Of a stretch of DNA of 64,000 nucleotides, positions 10,719 through 23,797 are shown one piece after another (position 1 is the stretch's first letter; each line of letters starts with the position of its first letter). Below the pieces are notes generated by a model. The model saw only the letters and a list, made by a program, of their open reading frames with translations. It did not search any database and was not told the origin of the DNA. Origin of the DNA: Hydrangea macrophylla (taxonomy: Eukaryota > Streptophyta > Magnoliopsida > Cornales > Hydrangeaceae); the NCBI GenBank assembly GCA_033977485.1, contig CM066993.1, positions 28,014,001-28,078,000 on the forward strand. The letters run 5' to 3'. The position numbers and the translations under genes are program-made.

Positions 10719-12259
10719 GAATCTTTCTTCTGGAAAAATATAAACAAGGGAGATTTTTTTTAAAGTGGGGTATCCCCCATGTGTATGTGTGTGTTACTAA
10801 CTCTCTAACCTACTAACTTCACTCATGAGGTGGTTTGTTTCTGAGACACAACAAAATAAAAAGATAACCACATATGTTAGTCTTTCTAGCTCTTTATTAT
10901 TTTTTTTGTTAGCTTCCCCCATGGTAACATTTTAAGTAAACTTTTGCTTAACAAGGCAAGTGAAAGTTCAATTTTGAATTTCACTTAACCAAGTGCAAGT
11001 GAAATTGCAAACTTCAATGAAAATTTACTTTAAAAGTAACCTGAATTTCAGGTAGATGTATATCAATAAGTCCCACCTTAGCCAATTTGTATAACAATAA
11101 GTCCCCCGTTACCCAATTTACTAGCTTTGAACCCTTCACCTATGATTTGGGAATAAACCCACATCCCTCATCCCTAATTATATACAATTTATAGACTTTT
11201 GTACCCCTAAGATATTTATACACGTACAATATGCATACACAGACATACATTTAATGCTAATTTAGTTACTATATTTCATGCAAAATATATGGTATATCCA
11301 TTTAAATCAAAATGATATGTTTGGTAGGAGGGATAGAAAAGTGGAAGGCAGGGAAGAGAGGAGGGATGGAAGAAAATATTACCACCTCTTGTTTGGTTAT
11401 ACAAGATGGAAGTGAGGAAGGAAAGAATAGAATATTGTGTACTTTACTATTATACTCCTACATTTTATGAAATGGAGCTTCGGCCATAGCCCCCTCAAAT
11501 AAAACTCTTCCAAGCTAAAACTCATGCTATTTTTGTTTAACTTATTAGATCTTTTTTATGCCTAAACAACTTCAAATTGCTATAACTTTTGTTCTACAAG
11601 TCCTGTTTTAGTAAAAAAAAAATGATGTTTTGGAATTAGCCAAATGAAATCTATCAAACAAGATCAATATTGACCATGAAATACTAGGAAAAAAAACTAA
11701 AAAATAAACAAATACGGAAAATTGTGTTTTTTTCGCATAAGTGTAATAAAAACAAATTTTGTTCGTAAAATTGGCACCATAGATACACAGATCTCGAAAA
11801 AATATAGGAAATAAAAAAAATCACCCAAAAAGCCTTGGAATTGAAAAAGTTTGCTGGTTTAAAGTTGACAAATATTATTATCTGTTAGGCACATAAAATC
11901 TCATAATCATGTTGTAACTTATCTTTTTTTGCAAAATTTTCAAGTCCAATGCATAGATCTCAAAGAAAAAAAAATCATTCCAAAGGGTCAAAAATGAGGA
12001 AATTATAGTCGTTTTCGTGAATATTATCTATCTTCCAACATATAATATTATTTTTCAAATGCACTTTTGCGGGAAAAAAAAGTAGTGAGGGGCTTTTTAA
12101 AATATGGGCAAATCTTGTGAATTTTGGCAAATGCACTTAATTTTTAGGGGTCTATGTCCTAACATCCATATATTAAATGTCATTTTTTAGGACAAAAAGT
12201 CAAAAGATAAGAGAAACTTTTTCTCTTTCCTAATTTGTCCAATTTTGGACGAATTGAAA
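10719..12259. other. AT-rich spacer, no gene
   Basis: No coding sequence was recognised. At 11320-11450 there is a GA-rich MITE-like segment containing CTTGTTTGGTTATACAAG. From 11600 to 12050 two blocks with ATAGATCTC or CAGATCTCG followed by A-runs look like a degenerate tandem repeat of roughly 190 bp. The spacer ends at the target duplication of element B (12255-12259, TGAAA). Confidence 0.7.
11277..11310 (+). repeat. 34-bp direct repeat with 22104-22137
   Basis: TCATGCAAAATATATGGTAT and the following CCATTTAAATCA recur almost unchanged in the right flank of element B. Next to each copy lies a GA/CT-rich MITE-like segment, and the two segments are in opposite orientation. Confidence 0.8.
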
Positions 12260-14629
12260 TGTAATACCCCATTATTAATTTCTCATTTTGATACGCATAT
12301 ATATACTAGTTTTGGATCCTACACTGTGTAATTTTACCTGTGTGTATGCGTGGTCATGTGAGCTCAACACATGGGATGATCTCCCATATGAAACTTGGAG
12401 CTCAAATCAACAGATTGTGCACTATGTGTGCATGTGTATACTATTCGTGTATGTGTGAAGCTTGTGCTTCATAGTGCTTGGAGGCAAAGCAAATTAATTG
12501 TTATATATGACCCTCCCCCCCCCCCTCTTCATAACTCTCTGAACTCTCCACTGTCTCTCTCTCTCTCTCTCTCTCGTTATGTATATACATACATATATAC
12601 ACACGCAAACAGATATATAATCAAGAAATTTTGAAATCAAGGCTTGGTTATTTGGAATTCTCTTATTTTATTTCTGGAATTCATTTGGGTAAGCTTTTAA
12701 TCAATTCTATATTTTGATTTCAGTTTATTATAGAGTTGTTGATATAGATATTTATATGTAATTCATAATTATATCGTTTAAGGGTTCGAAAATAGCAATA
12801 CGAAAAACTGTAATGGAAACTTGATTTCTATATATCAAATGAAAGGTCTTGATTCCACGAGGCTTAATTTCGAATTTCAGAAGCTAATTCGCAACAAGCG
12901 CGATGAATGGTCGATTTGCAGTTTTGTCACCATTCGAATTTTTGATAAAACCGAGAGCTACGCTTGATTTTAATAAAAACTAATCTCATATTTGGAATCT
13001 ACGTGAAAAAATAAAGAGTTTTATACATTGGAAGTCCTGTTTTGGTTAAGTTTTGAAAATTATATTTCTAACAAAGCTTCAGAGAAGACAATAATGGAGC
13101 CTCTGTTAGTGATCGCACGAGTGACTCGCGCAAGAGACCTGCACGCGACCTATGTAATTTTTGAAAATATTTTAAAATGAACCCGTGGGCATTCTATATG
13201 ACATTCGCCCGGGGGCCTTGCACGAGGGACTGGCGTGAACGAGAGTCCACTTGAGCGATCTAAGGCAGTTTGGTAAACACTTTAGTTTTCTTGTACTTTA
13301 GTCAGTATTGTGCTAATGGACCTTGTACCCTAAGCATTGTGAGTTGTAATTTACTCTAATAGTAGTTGTACATATGCTTAGAGGTGTTTTACCTCACTAA
13401 ATTGGTATTATTGTTGACAATAGTCTTAACAAATTGAGCAGTTATGGTTTCTGTTCTGAGTACTTATTTAGTCATCGGTGGATGGTCCTCAATAAAGTTG
13501 TATAACATGTAAACATTGTACTTACATGTTTTTATGAATTGATATATTTTATGTGTTTACTTGATTGATTTCAGCTTGCCTATTGTGTTGCTTTAAACCG
13601 ATAACATGTCTTGATATGTGACTTATGAAATATTTAATATGTCCTGATGCTTAGATCTCACATATGTCATAACATTTCATAAGCATGAACATGAACGAAC
13701 ACGAAAATCATGAAAATGGTTTTGGGATGAAAGACATTGGAGGCTTTTGATTTTGAAAAGTAAGATCATAGAGACTTCCAAGTTTTGAAAATGGAAGATA
13801 TTAGAGGCTTTGGTGCATAAAACTCTCTTGGAGGGATTTTGATTTGAAAAGATAAAAATTCTAGATTTGTGGATAGGCGTGTGAGATTGCTACCACTGGG
13901 AACTCGAATCTTGATCCTGCATGTTGAAGGCTAGGCCTCTATGAGGTGACTCCAAGGACTCTTTGACCGAGGTATTCATAAGGCCCAAAGTCCCGCACAT
14001 CGAAGGCTAGGCCTCCGTGGACGGGAAGCCTATTATCCAGGTAATGATATTGATGATCGAGAGTGAATGTTTGAAGAGGGCATAAAAATGGTTTTGATAC
14101 ATAACATTGTCATTCATTACAGTCACGCATATTGTACCACAAATGTTATTGTGTGGTGATACGACTATGCAAGCCTCCATGGCTTATGGACTATAAAACC
14201 CTTTTTTTCAGGTGAAATAGATAAGGGCAAGGTCTCCGAGACTTAACAATGCTTCCGCTATAGTTTGAAGACCCCATGTGTGGGGATTATAATTTAAATT
14301 ATGTAATATAATTTTTTTTTCAAAGAACATGTTATGTTTTATTGGACAAGTATTAGTCCACCCGCTTTTAATAGAATGGTAGCTTGACTCTAATTTTCAA
14401 CTGCTTACCTTGAAAACATTTTGTTTTAAGAAAAGATATTTTTAAAAGAAAACCCGATTTCTATTTTATAAATGTTTTCCAAATGATAAACATATATTTC
14501 AGGAAACCCTCGAAGGCTAGGACTCGGGGAGTTATTGATTGGTGTCAAAGCCAACTGTGATTGTTTATTATTGCATTTTCGGTAGCTGACACGCCGTCGC
14601 GGGGACTCATGGAGGGGTAGGGCGTCAAA
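12260..14629 (+). mobile_element. 5' LTR of element B (2370 bp)
   Basis: Starts TGTAATACCCC. A poly-C/(CT)n tract at about 12515-12575 is followed by TA-rich steps. A CG-rich half-palindrome cluster lies at 13112-13260, and a TGGAC/GTCCA stem at 14343-14360. The terminal dinucleotide is decayed (CAAA against CACA in the 3' LTR). Confidence 0.93.
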
Positions 14630-14632
14630 GAA

Positions 14633-14644
14633 TGTTATCAGAGC
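14633..14644 (+). other. Primer-binding site, tRNA-iMet, element B
   Basis: TGTTATCAGAGC lies 3 bp after the LTR. It matches the plant initiator-Met complement TGGTATCAGAGC with one mismatch. Confidence 0.85.
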
Positions 14645-14942
14645 ATAACCGGGTAGAATACTCTGGGAAGTCGGGTTTTGTGCTCGCTTATATAATTAGT
14701 TGACATGTTTGATGTTAGTTGATAAATGATATATGATTTGATATATGTTAACACGTTATTTGATAGCTTGAGGTGTTAACTATTTACTTGTTATGTTTGT
14801 AATATACATGTATTATTGAATACACATCACGATTAGATCATGTTGTGTGATTCGTTTACTCGATTTGATCTTGCTATAGCCGTGCTGCTGCATCGTGGAA
14901 GTCGCAATTTTGAGCTTGAGGTTGATGAGCAGATATCGCCTG

Positions 14943-16180
14943 CTTTGATCCCAGTTAAAGACCGAGGACGAGGATGTGCTCAAGGACATTCGTGATCGAG
15001 GCCAAGGCCATGGACGAGGTCATGGTTGAGCCATGGTCATGGCCAAGGTCACGCGCCTGATGTTGTATTTGAGTCTGAAGCCTCCACAGGATCGGTTGAT
15101 ATTCCTGGTGAACCAAAAGGGTTACAGAATGTAGCCAATGCAATTGCAAGGGCAGTCAGAGATGCTCTGCCACCTCTTCCTCCTCGTGCTCTGAAAGGTG
15201 AGACCAATTCCTCTAGAGCTTAGGAGCGACTAATTACCCAGGATTTCGATTCTAGGAAGCTGTCACAGTTCTCTGGTAGCTTTGACCCAATGGATACAGA
15301 GGATTGGCTTCAGCATATCATGAAGATATTTGAATTCATCGATCTTCATGAGGATGCTTGCCTCATCAAGTTGGCTACATTCTTATTTTTTGGAGAAGTT
15401 ACCAATTGGTGAGCTTGCAATGTGAGTGCTCATCCACTTGCTGGCATGACCTGGAAATCATTTAAGCATCTTTTCCTCGAGAACTACTTCCCAGAAGTAC
15501 AGAGGGATGTAAAAAGGGCTGAGTTCTTTACTCCTCAGCAGGGGGATATGTCAGTAACAAAATATGCTACTATATTTTCCACCTTGGCTCTCTTTCCACA
15601 AGAACAATTGGTTAGTGATCATTTAAAGGCTACACGCTTTGTCTCTGGTCTTCAACCCTATATTCAAAAAAGTATGGCTAGCATGCCTATCACCACTTAT
15701 GTTGATATTTTGATAAGAGCATTGGGTGTTGAAAGTGTGGATTTGGATCTGAAAAGGGCCTGGGAGATGATTTCTCCAGCCAAGAACACCGGTCAGTCTA
15801 AGAAAGCCAAGACAGAGACTAGGTCTCAATTTCACTCCCAACCTCCTCAATAGCAACAACAATCCCATTCATAATAGAGATCTTCTTATTAAAATTCTCA
15901 ACAATCATGGTCATAGCGAGGTATGAATGCTGCTGGGGAAAAAGTTTGCCTCTGATGTGGTGAGTCCAAACCATTTCATCAAGTTTTGTCCTTAACCACC
16001 ACCAACATAATCTCAGTCGATTGGATCGACACCATACCCTCCGTCTCATGCAATATCCACTCAGAGCGTGAAATCCAACAAAAATATAGGGAATCAAGGT
16101 AATTATCAGAGGACAGATGACCGTGGTAGTATTCTACCACAACAACACTAAGAACCCCAAGGAAGGAATTTTTCTCTTCC
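14943..16180 (+). pseudogene. gag remnant, element B
   Basis: Capsid-type Retrotrans_gag sequence. A Gly/Arg/His-rich N-terminal stretch (about 14960-15060) is followed by the conserved core at 15240-15853, with the typical tryptophan, LEN-F-P and RAEF signatures. In-frame stops at 15221 (TAG) and 15411 (TGA, where TGG is expected) interrupt one frame. A zinc-knuckle remnant near 15948-16005 is broken by a stop and a one-base insertion. In intact copies this protein packages the RNA. Confidence 0.85.
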
Positions 16181-16249
16181 TATATCATCTACTTATCATG
16201 TTTTTTGAAATGCCGAACCATATGATCCTAGGTATCATCCCATTGTTTA

Positions 16250-16620
16250 ACTCTTGGGCATCTATATTATGATACTAGTGCATCACACTCATTCATCTCA
16301 TCAGCATTCACATTAATATTGGTGTAGAATGCTTAGAGCATGTCTTATCTATTGATATTCCAGTTGGAGGTAATATTCACTTAAATCATGTTTGTCGTGG
16401 TTGTATGCTTTTGATAGTAGACTGATAGTTGAGTGTTTATTTGATTATTATGTCGAATCGAGGATTTGATGTCATCCTTGGGATGGACTGATTGGTCGAG
16501 TATTGGGCTTTCATAGATTGTTTTAAGCATCGGGTTACTCTTTTCACTCCTGAGAGTGATAATTGTAGATTTGAGGGCGATCAGTTCAATTTACCGATAC
16601 CCTCTTTGCTTTCCTAGAGT
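16250..16620 (+). pseudogene. Aspartic protease remnant, element B
   Basis: DTSASHSFIS near 16270 corresponds to the retropepsin active site DTGASHSFIS, with Gly changed to Ser. A later stretch near 16480 matches the GMDWL-type C-terminal part. Several stops and frameshifts; non-functional. Confidence 0.75.
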
Positions 16621-16656
16621 AGCTTATACTCTTCCCTTAGAACTCTATATAGTTTA

Positions 16657-17346
16657 TTGGCCATGGAGAAGGGCACTTCTCTAGTGGAATTGCCACCCAT
16701 TGGTTGTGAATTTCTTGATGTCCTACCAGAAGACTTATCAGGATTGCCACCTGTCCGTGCTATTGATTTTACAATCGATCTTGTTCTAGGAACTTCACCT
16801 ATTTCTATTCCACCATATCGTATGGCACTAGCAGAATTGAGGAGCTCCTGTCCTCTTTGTTAAGAGAAGGATGGAACATTAAGGTTATGTATCGATTATC
16901 AGAAACTCAATCATGTGACGATCAAGACTATTCTAAGATTGATGATTTGTTTGAGATTGGGTTATCATCAACTTCGTATTCTCGAGTCAGACATCTTAAA
17001 GACAGCTTTTAGTTCCCGATATAGACATTTTGAGTTTGTGGTTATGCCATTCGGATTGACCAATGCTCCAGCATCATTTATGGATCTTATGCAGCAAGTA
17101 TTTCATGATTATTTGGATAAGTTAGTAATTGTATTTATTGATGATAATATTGTCTACTCTTCCTTTAAGGAACTTCATGAGGAATACTTAAGGATTATCC
17201 TACAATTATTGCATACTCACCGACTGTTTGGTAAATTATCTAAATGTGATTTCTGGTTGACAGAAGTGAAATTTTTGGCACATGCTGTCTCAAGAGATGG
17301 AGTGTCAGTTGATTCATCAAAGATTGAAGCTGTTATGGATTGGTAG
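16657..17346 (+). pseudogene. Reverse transcriptase remnant, element B
   Basis: RT signatures in order: [15 protein letters not shown], the [13 protein letters not shown] block and the active-site motif FIDDN near 17140, where the usual motif is (F/Y)IDDI. Two internal deletions, near 16850 and 16935, removed the segments before the DYQKLN block and before GYHQL. A TAG at 17344 follows. Confidence 0.9.
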
Positions 17347-17900
17347 CCTCCTAAGAACGTATTTGAGATATGTAGTTTCTTGGGTTTAGTAGGTTATTAC
17401 CTTCGCTTTGTGAAAGACTTTTCTCGTATTGCTTCACCTTTGACTAAGCTTATGATTAAAGGGGTGAAATTCATTTGGACTGAGGAGTGTGAGAAAGCTT
17501 ATCAGCTTTTAAAGACTCGATTAACTTCAACATCGATCTTCATTATTCCAGAGCATGGTTTTGACTATATAGTTTATTGTAACGCTTCACTTCTTGGTTT
17601 AGGGTGTGTGCTTATGCAAGAAGGCAAAGTCGTGTCTACTGTTCTGGCCAATTGAAGCCTCATGACCAGAATTATCCGACTCATGATTAGAGCTTGTTGC
17701 CATTGTGTTTGCTTTAAAGTCATGGCATCATTACTTGTATGGGGAACAATTTGCTGTCTTTTAGACTACAAGAGCTTGAAGTATATCATTACTCAACATA
17801 ATCTGAATCTTCAACAACGCTGATGGATGGAGTACTTGGAAGATTATGACTTTGAACTACAATATCATCCAGGTAAGGAAAATGTAATGGCCGATGCGCT
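17347..17900 (+). pseudogene. RT C-terminus and RNase H remnant, element B
   Basis: The FLGLVGYYLRFVKDFS connection motif is followed by an RNase H fold. The first catalytic Asp is lost (CNAS where DAS is expected). The VMADALSR motif with its final Asp survives at about 17886. Frameshifts lie between 17640 and 17827. Confidence 0.85.
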
Positions 17901-19140
17901 AAGTCGCAAGTCACGAGGTTCCATGGCTTATCTGGCCATTCAAGAATGGAATGTACTTGATCAGATTGGGGAGTTTGAGGTAGAGCTTAACGATTCTGAG
18001 GATCATGCTTCATTACATTGGCATGGCTCAATCGTCGATTATTCAATAAGTGAAAGATGAGCAACAATCTGATCCTATAGCATATACTTTTTATATATGA
18101 ATTCTTTATGGTGATGTTATAGAAGGTTGGACTTTTGACTCCGAGCGTGGGTTGAAGTTCAAAGGCCATTTGTTTGTACCTTTGGCAGTTCGTGAACAAG
18201 TGATGAAGGAATTCCATCATTCACGATTAGTGGTGCATCCACGAGGCAATAAGATGTACCATAATGTACGACATCAATTTTTGTGGAAGGGTATAAAGCT
18301 CGATGTCGCTAAGTTTGTATCTCGGTATTTGACTTGTCAGCAAGTGAAAGCCGAACATCAAAAACCTGTATGGTTATTGCAACCATTACCAATTTTAGAG
18401 TAAAAATGGGAGCACGTGACAATGGATTTTGTTATAGCACTTCCTAGTTCACCACGCGGTCATGATGCCATTTGGGTCATTATGGATTGTCTGACGAAGT
18501 CTAAACATTTTTTAGCAATGCGTTTGACTGATTCAGTTGATGTGCTTAGTCACCTGTATATTCAAGAGATCATTCAGTTACATGGAGTCCTTATTTCGAT
18601 TGTGTCGGATCAAGATCTGTAGTTTACTTCCTTACTTTGGGAAGGTCTCAAGAAAGCTTTAGGGACAAAATTGAGATTGAGCATGGCTTTTCATCCTTAG
18701 ATGGATGGTCAGCCAGAACGTACTATGCAGACCTTGGAAGTATGTTACGAGCTTGTGTTATGGATTTCAAAGGTAGTTGCGAAGACCACCTACCATTAAT
18801 CGAGTTTTCGTATAACAATAGTTATCAAGCAAGTATTCAGGTGGCACCATTCGAGGGCCTATATAGACAACTGTGCCATCTCCCATATGTTAGACACAAG
18901 TTGGAAAAGTATCTCTGTTAGGACCAGATCTAGTAAGGAAAACTACTAAAAAAGTAAACCTAATTCGTATGAGGATACTTATGGCTCAAAGCCAACAGAA
19001 AAGTTATGCTAATAAGAAGAGAAGACCATTGTCTTTTGAAGTTAGGAATCATGCGTTTCTCAAGGTTTCACCTCGTCGTGGTGTACTTGTTTTGGCTAGG
19101 ACAAGAAGCTTTCACCTCGTTTCATTGGACCTTTCTAGAT
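17901..19140 (+). pseudogene. Integrase remnant, element B
   Basis: HHCC domain around 18200-18330, with the first Cys of the usual C-x2-C replaced by Tyr. The DDE core at 18416-18930 keeps DFVIALP and SDQDL. The glutamines expected after SDQDL and in the HP-Q-DGQ block are stops (18620 and about 18700). Frameshifts follow after 18900. Confidence 0.85.
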
Positions 19141-19141
19141 T

Positions 19142-19476
19142 TTGGAACATATGGGTAAAGTTGCCTATAGGTTAGCTCTGCCTCTACAGTTGGCAAAAGT
19201 TCATAACGTATTTTATATTTCGATACTTCAAAAGTTTGAACTTGATCCGTCTCATGTTTTAGATTGGCCTGATTTACCGTTGGAACAAGATGCGCCCTAT
19301 GAGGAGCAACCAGTACGAATTCTGGAAACTAAGAAGCATGTGCTTTGTGGTAGAACTATTCATTTCGTTCAAGTATTGTGGTGACACCATGGTACTGAGG
19401 AGACTACTTAGGAGAATGAGAAGGAAATGCACGATCGATATCCGCATTTGTTCTCTTCTTGAGTTATTAATTTTTC
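19142..19476 (+). pseudogene. Integrase C-terminus with chromodomain remnant, element B
   Basis: The KVHNVFYISIL motif and a tail resembling the chromodomain signature (a W-HG-EE-T-E pattern ending YPHLF near 19435-19450) place B among chromoviruses. A TGA at 19382 breaks the frame. Confidence 0.8.
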
Positions 19477-19520
19477 TGTGTTGATTGTTATCTATGTGTG
19501 AATTCGCGGATGAAATTTCT

Positions 19521-19536
19521 TTAAAGGTGGGTAGGA
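19521..19536 (+). other. Polypurine tract, element B
   Basis: TTAAAGGTGGGTAGGA immediately before the 3' LTR, preceded by the ATGAAATTTCTT phrase typical of Tekay/Del chromoviruses. Confidence 0.85.
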
Positions 19537-21917
19537 TGTATTACCCCATTATTGATTTTCATGTTTTGATACGTATATATATACCAATTTTGGAATCTAT
19601 ACTATGTAATTTTACCTGCGTGTATGTATTGTTATGTGAGCTCAACATATGGGATGATCTCCCATATGAAACTTGGAGCCCAAATAAATAGATTGTGCAC
19701 TGTGTGTGCATGTGTATACTATTCGTGTGTGTGTGAGCTTGTGCATCATAGTGCTTGGAGGCAAAGCAAATTAATTGTTACGTATGAGGCCCCCTACCCC
19801 ACCTCCCCTTCATAACTCTCGACAACTCTCTGAACTCTCCACTATCTCTCTCTCTCTCTCTCTTGTTATATATATACATACACAAACATATATACATTCA
19901 AGAAATTTGGGAATCAAGGCTTGGTTATTTGGAATTCTCTTATTACCTTTCTGGAATTCATTTGGGTAAGCTTTTAATCAATTCTATATTTTGATTTCAG
20001 TGTATTATAGAGCTGTTGATATAGATATATAAATGTATTTCATATTTATAGCGTTCAAGGTTTTGTAAATAGCGACATGAAAAACTGTAATAGAAACTTG
20101 ATTTCTATATATCAAATGAAAGGTCTCGATCCCACGAGGCTTAGTTTCAAATTTCAGAAGTTAATTCGCAACAGCGCGACGAACAGTCAATTTGAAGTTT
20201 TGTCTCCATTCGGCTTTTTGATAAAACCGAACAGTATGTTTGATTTCAATAAAAAAACTAATCTCGTATTTGGAATCTACGTGGAAAAATGAAGAGTTTC
20301 ATATATTGGAAGTCCCGTTCTGGTCAAGTTTTGAAAATTAAATTTCTAACAAAGCTTCGAAGAAGACAATAATGGAGCCTCTGTTTGCGATCAGGCGAGC
20401 GACCAGTGTAATTTTGTTAAAACTATTTTTAAATGAACCTGTGAGCATTCTATATGACATTTGCCCAAGCGACTCGCACAAGCAAGGGTCTGAGCTAGCG
20501 AGCCGCGCTAGTGAGAGTTCGCTCGAGTGGTCGGCTCAAGTGATATGAGGCAGATTGATAAAAACATCAGTTTTCTTGTACTTTAGTCAGTACCGTGCTA
20601 AGGGACCTTGTACCCTAAGCATTTTGAGTTGTACTTTAATCAAATAGTAGTTGTATGTATGCTTAGAGGTGTTGTACCTCACTAATATTGGTATTACTGT
20701 TGACAATGGTCATAACAGATTGAGCAGTTCCGGTTTCTGTTCTGAGTACTTATTCAGTCATTGATGAATGGTAGTTTCATATAACCCTCAATAAAGTTGT
20801 ATAATATGTAAGCAGTGTACTTACGTGTTTATATGAATTGATATGTTTTATGTGTTTACTTGGTTGATTTTCAGCTTGCGTTGCTTTAAATCAATAGCAT
20901 GTCTTGATATGTGACTTATGAAATATTGAATATGTCCTGATGCTTTGAGCTCACATATGTCATAACATTTCATAAGCATGAACATGAACACAAACATAAA
21001 CACAAAAATCATGAAAATGGTTTTGGGATAAAAGACCTTGGAGTCTTTCGATTTTGAAAAGGAAAATCTTAGAGACTTCTAAGTTTTGAAAAGAGAAGAC
21101 CTTAGAGGCTTCGGTGCATAAAGCCATCTTGGAGAGATTTTGATTTGAAAAGATAGAAATCCTGGATTTGTGGGTAGGCGTGTGATATTGGTACCATTAG
21201 GAACTTGAATCCCAGTCGCGCACGTTGAAGGCTAGGCCTTCGTGAGGTGACTCTGAGGACTATTTGACCGAGGTATTCGTAAGGCCCGAAGTCCCACACG
21301 TCGAAGGCTAGGCCTCCGTGAATGGGAAGCCCATTGTCTAGGTAATGATATTGATGATCGAGAGTGAGTGTTTGAAAAGGGCATGAAAGTTGTTTTTGTA
21401 AATAACATTGTCATTCATTATACTCACACATATTATACCACAAATGTTATTGTGTGGTGATATGACTATACGAACCTCTATAGCTTATGGAGTTTATTTA
21501 GGTGAAATAGATACGGGCAAGGTCCCCGAGACTTGACAATGCTTCTGTTATAGTTTGAAGACCCATGTGTAGGGATTATCATTTAAATAAATGTAATATA
21601 ATTGTTTTCAAAGAACATGTTATGTTTTATTGGACAAGTGTTAGTCCACCCGCTTTTAATGGAATGTTAGCTTGACTCTGATTTTTCACTGCTTATCTTG
21701 AAAGTGTTTTGTTTCAAGAAAAGATATTCTTAAAAGAAAATCATATTTCTATTTTATAAATATTTTCCAAATGATAAACATATATTTCAGATAACCTTCG
21801 GAGTCTAGGACTCAGGGAGTTATCGACTGGTGTCAAAGCCAAGTCTGATTGTTTATTATTGCACTTCTGGTAGATGACACCCCGTCGCCGGGACTCGGGG
21901 CAGGGCAGGGCGTCACA
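19537..21917 (+). mobile_element. 3' LTR of element B (2381 bp)
   Basis: Starts TGTATTACCCC, ends GTCACA, followed by TSD TGAAA. CT tract at about 19844-19863; CG-rich cluster at 20383-20545, clearly rearranged relative to the 5' LTR copy. Confidence 0.93.
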
Positions 21918-23205
21918 TGAAATTTATGGGCCAGGAAGGAAGTAGCACCCATCCCCTCTTCTCCTTCCTTCTCTCTTCCATCTTACCCAAACAAGTGATT
22001 ATTACATCTTCCCTCCTCTCTTCCATCCACCGTTCTCCTTCCTTCCAGTCTTTGCTCAAAATTAACATAGCATAAATCCCATAAATCATGGAGTGTTATA
22101 AATCATGCAATATATATGGTATATCCATTTAAATCAGATTTAACTAAATCCACATAACATGGGAATTTATATACATGCAATCACTTTCTATAAAACACGT
22201 ATAACAGTCCACATATCTTATATTGTTTTCTATGAAGAAGAAATAGATTATGTATATCACAGTAGTGAAAAATTCTCATAAAACATTACCACTACAACAC
22301 CACTAACAGATGTGAGAAATTTCACATGCCATTTTGAACTATTTTGATTGAATGGTGCATATCATTTTCGGAGTATTTCAAGCTTGAAGAAGATGTTGTG
22401 CATGTAATTTTTTAAATTTCTCATGCGTAAACACAATTTTACTTTATGAAATTTCTTTCTCATATGAAAATTTTATCATACACCGACACATGATATTTCC
22501 CACTCACGTGAAATTCATAAACACGTAATATTACTTTATGAAATTTTGCACTCATACAAAATTTCTTATATATGTATATACATTTATATACGTCTAATAT
22601 ATGTATATAAATTATATACAAGCATTAAAATAGCTTGATTATGTTTACTCAAAATAATGCCATATCAGATTTGGCAATAAACTTCCATATATGTGTAATT
22701 TTTGTAATGCACATGCATTAAATAGCTTGCTAATAGTACCCTATCAAACTAAAATATTTTTGGGTTGAGTGTATTGCCATAAAAGTCCCCCAAGTAGGAC
22801 TTATAACTAATTAACCCAATTTCAAGTGTATGTGTTCTTTATTTTTCTTTTTCTTTTTTTTTTAGTCTGAATGTTTGTGTACTTTTAATTAATGAAAGTA
22901 AATAAATTTTGAATTTAGTTGGGAGAAATTCCACTTAACTCCTTGAGCAATTTAAATGAAATATCAAAGATTTTGTTAAAGTGAAAACTCACAACGCGAA
23001 TTAAGTAAATTTTTGTTGAATATTTTGTTTTCCAAAAGTTCATGGCAATTATGGTACTTGTTTAATAGTTCTCATCAAGTACATTTCCAAAATGTAATTT
23101 TCATGCAAAAGTCCTAGATTTTTAAAGTTTTAAAAAACATTTATCAAGATTGGTTAAAATTTAATATACTAACTTGTTTTAATGAAAAGGGCATGATTAT
23201 ATGTA
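21918..23205. other. AT-rich spacer right of element B, no gene
   Basis: 21930-22050 is a CT-rich MITE-like segment, the reverse orientation of the GA-rich one at 11320-11450. 22104-22137 repeats 11277-11310. The remainder holds no recognisable coding sequence. Confidence 0.7.
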
Positions 23206-23240
23206 CTAGTCGAATACCCCGTGCAATGCACGAGCTGTTC
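23206..23240 (-). mobile_element. Helitron-like 3' terminus
   Basis: Read on the minus strand, the hairpin CGTGC-ATT-GCACG (23220-23232) lies 10 bp upstream of a terminal CTAG (23206-23209), followed by T. This is the arrangement of Helitron 3' ends. The 5' TC end, expected at higher coordinates, was not located. Confidence 0.5.
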
Positions 23241-23675
23241 AAAATATGAAGCAATTGTGAAATACAACTCATCCCTTAAACAGAAAAGGAAAAAAAAAAA
23301 CCAGAAAAGAAGAAGACGATGACAATGCAATTCGAGAGGTAGAGTATTCCAATTTTATGAAGTGGATAGCATAAATTATTAACCTTTTAACTCACATTAG
23401 TATAAGAATTTGTAATATGTAAAGAGATGGAGGGAAGCAAAATATTCAAGAAGAGAGAGAGACTGAACCAAGTTCAATAAATGCGTATGCATATACCATT
23501 ATAGTTTTGAAATTAATTGGAACTTTGTTTGATAACTGATGAATATTTTTGAAAATTCACATCAGCAGGTGTCCCGTTTAAGTGTACCTAGCATTACTCT
23601 TCTCGAATGCATGCATATACATTTATCTCCCCAATACATGCACCTACTTTCAGGGCCTTTATCTCCCTAATACAT

Positions 23676-23797
23676 GCACACACACACACACACACACACA
23701 TACACACACACACACACACATACACACACATTTAATCATTTAATTTGGAAAAATTGTAGTGTCAATGAGAGAGAGAGTGTGTGTGTGTGTGTCTGTG
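23676..23797. repeat. (CA)n and (GT)n microsatellites
   Basis: (CA)n with interspersed TA at 23676-23730 and (GT)n at 23775-23797. The two could pair with each other. Confidence 0.95.

Larger units (their letters stand above)
12260..21917 (+). mobile_element. Full-length degenerate chromovirus B (Tekay/Del-like), TSD TGAAA
   Basis: LTRs at 12260-14629 and 19537-21917 start TGTAATACCCC/TGTATTACCCC and end GTCAAA/GTCACA. The 5-bp duplication TGAAA flanks both sides (12255-12259 and 21918-21922). Inside, in order: tRNA-iMet PBS, gag, aspartic protease, RT, RNase H, integrase, chromodomain remnant and PPT (19521-19536). Every domain carries stops, frameshifts or deletions and the LTRs differ by many substitutions and indels, so the copy is old and inactive. 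Confidence 0.95.
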
